Assembly: GCA_002293005.1 (NCBI GenBank) | Contig: DBCJ01000099.1 | Location: 7,267 to 12,509, forward strand | Direction: 5' to 3' | Origin: Ignavibacteria bacterium UBA961 | GTDB lineage: Bacteria > Bacteroidota > Ignavibacteria > Kapaibacteriales > UBA961 | DNA: 5,243 nt | Shown: piece after piece, positions 4,630 to 5,243 of the stretch | Layout: each line of letters opens with the position of its first letter | Position numbering within the stretch: the first letter of the stretch is position 1 | The notes under the pieces: generated by a model | What the model was told of the DNA's origin: nothing | The model's database searches: none | Seen by the model: the letters and a program-made list of their open reading frames with translations, nothing else | Made by a program: the position numbers and the translations under genes

Positions 4630-5243
4630 ATGAAAGATTTACTCAGTCATATTCAAATGGTCCCCATGAGCCAACTTGCTTCGAAAGCATATCGAAGATT
4701 GGCCAAAGAGGGTGGTGCATGGTTTGAAGCCTTGAAAGATAAAAGAGTTTGTACTTATGCCCGAGCGGAATATCATGATGAACAATCGCCAATCGTGAGG
4801 ATTCCTGGTGGTGATGCCATATATGCTCATGCATTGTCCATAAAGGCATTGGCTGACAATCATGTGCAATCACTGTTTACAATTCTTGACAGTGGTTGGG
4901 TGAATATGTCTATAAAAAGACATGATCATCATATTCGATTGAAGGAATCTGTCACATCTTCCAATTATCCTGAATCTGCACGAATCCTTGATATATTGAT
5001 TCACTCACCTTATGGACTCAAGAGGGGAGCTGAACTTTTGCATTATTTCCCGATTGATTGGCAATTGGATTGTAAATCCGGATATCATTGGGATGCACTA
5101 AACCATTATAGTGAAATTCAATATGGTTTGGTTCAGGGCTCAGATATCAAAGTTCCTTGGGAACTAGGAAGATTCACGCATGCCCCAAATCTTGCTTGTG
5201 CTGCAATGTTGACAGACCAAGAGGAATCTCCAATTCGAAGCAA
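4630..5243 (+). CDS. Heparinase II/III-family protein, N-terminal part
   Basis: The reading frame opens with ATG at 4630 and runs off the window after 204 codons without a stop. Family members are polysaccharide lyases or relatives (heparinase II/III, alginate lyase type) with an N-terminal alpha-barrel and a C-terminal beta-sandwich; only the first part of the barrel is visible. The call rests on FPIDWQLDCKSGYHWD (140-155), which matches the family's IDWxxD...SGxxW region, and on DIKVPWELGRFTHAPNLACA (172-191), close to the signature DIKxPWELsRf.hl. Most of the catalytic part lies beyond the window, so activity cannot be judged. In bacterial gene clusters such proteins often accompany exopolysaccharide or O-antigen synthesis. 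No signal peptide is visible at the start: MKDLLSHIQMVPMSQL is not hydrophobic enough, so a cytoplasmic location is possible. The strong terminator upstream implies its own promoter. Confidence 0.8.
   Translation, partial: MKDLLSHIQMVPMSQLASKAYRRLAKEGGAWFEALKDKRVCTYARAEYHDEQSPIVRIPGGDAIYAHALSIKALADNHVQSLFTILDSGWVNMSIKRHDHHIRLKESVTSSNYPESARILDILIHSPYGLKRGAELLHYFPIDWQLDCKSGYHWDALNHYSEIQYGLVQGSDIKVPWELGRFTHAPNLACAAMLTDQEESPIRS

Noticed and set aside
4639..4873. Two overlapping 76-codon minus-strand frames
   Set aside because: They are antisense to the heparinase-like gene, whose frame has clear family motifs.

Overview
The window is about 40% GC and gene-dense. It probably comes from the Bacteroidota/Chlorobiota side of the tree; the Ignavibacteria/Kapabacteria type is a guess. 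The reasons are that four of the five genes have no Shine-Dalgarno sequence, that TAnnTTTG-like promoter elements are present, that the short lipoprotein has a CSDN...GP start, and that DUF3050 and heparinase II/III family proteins occur together. No rRNA, tRNA, CRISPR array or insertion sequence was seen.

Layout. Three genes lie on the minus strand, read from right to left: a DUF3050 protein (3538-2801), an EntS-like major facilitator exporter (2503-1238), and a YbdK-type carboxylate-amine ligase (1163 to beyond position 1, last residues missing). Two genes lie on the plus strand: a lipoprotein of unknown function (3693-4472) with a strong intrinsic terminator (4496-4535), and the first 204 codons of a heparinase II/III-family protein (4630 to beyond 5243). 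The DUF3050 and lipoprotein genes diverge from a 154-base spacer holding a 19-base palindrome, which overlaps a possible promoter for the DUF3050 gene.

How the genes may work together. The exporter and the ligase are 74 bases apart on one strand and could share a transcript. The DUF3050 gene is separated from them by 297 bases, so a single three-gene operon is unlikely. The DUF3050 protein carries residues resembling the diiron ligands of heme-oxygenase-like oxidases. An oxidase-like protein, an ATP-dependent amide-forming ligase and an exporter could belong to a small-molecule pathway, but this is only a suggestion from proximity. The lipoprotein and the heparinase-like protein are probably independent units because a terminator separates them.

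Most unusual part. The 2504-2800 spacer is filled with inverted repeats: a 17-base palindrome just upstream of the exporter gene, then a chain of hairpins ending in a 21-pair stem followed by a U-rich tract. All five wobble positions in these stems are G-U pairs when read on the plus strand and would be A-C mismatches on the minus strand. Together with a plus-strand promoter-like element at 2521-2550, this suggests an undescribed structured small RNA of roughly 245 nt, running opposite to both neighbouring genes.
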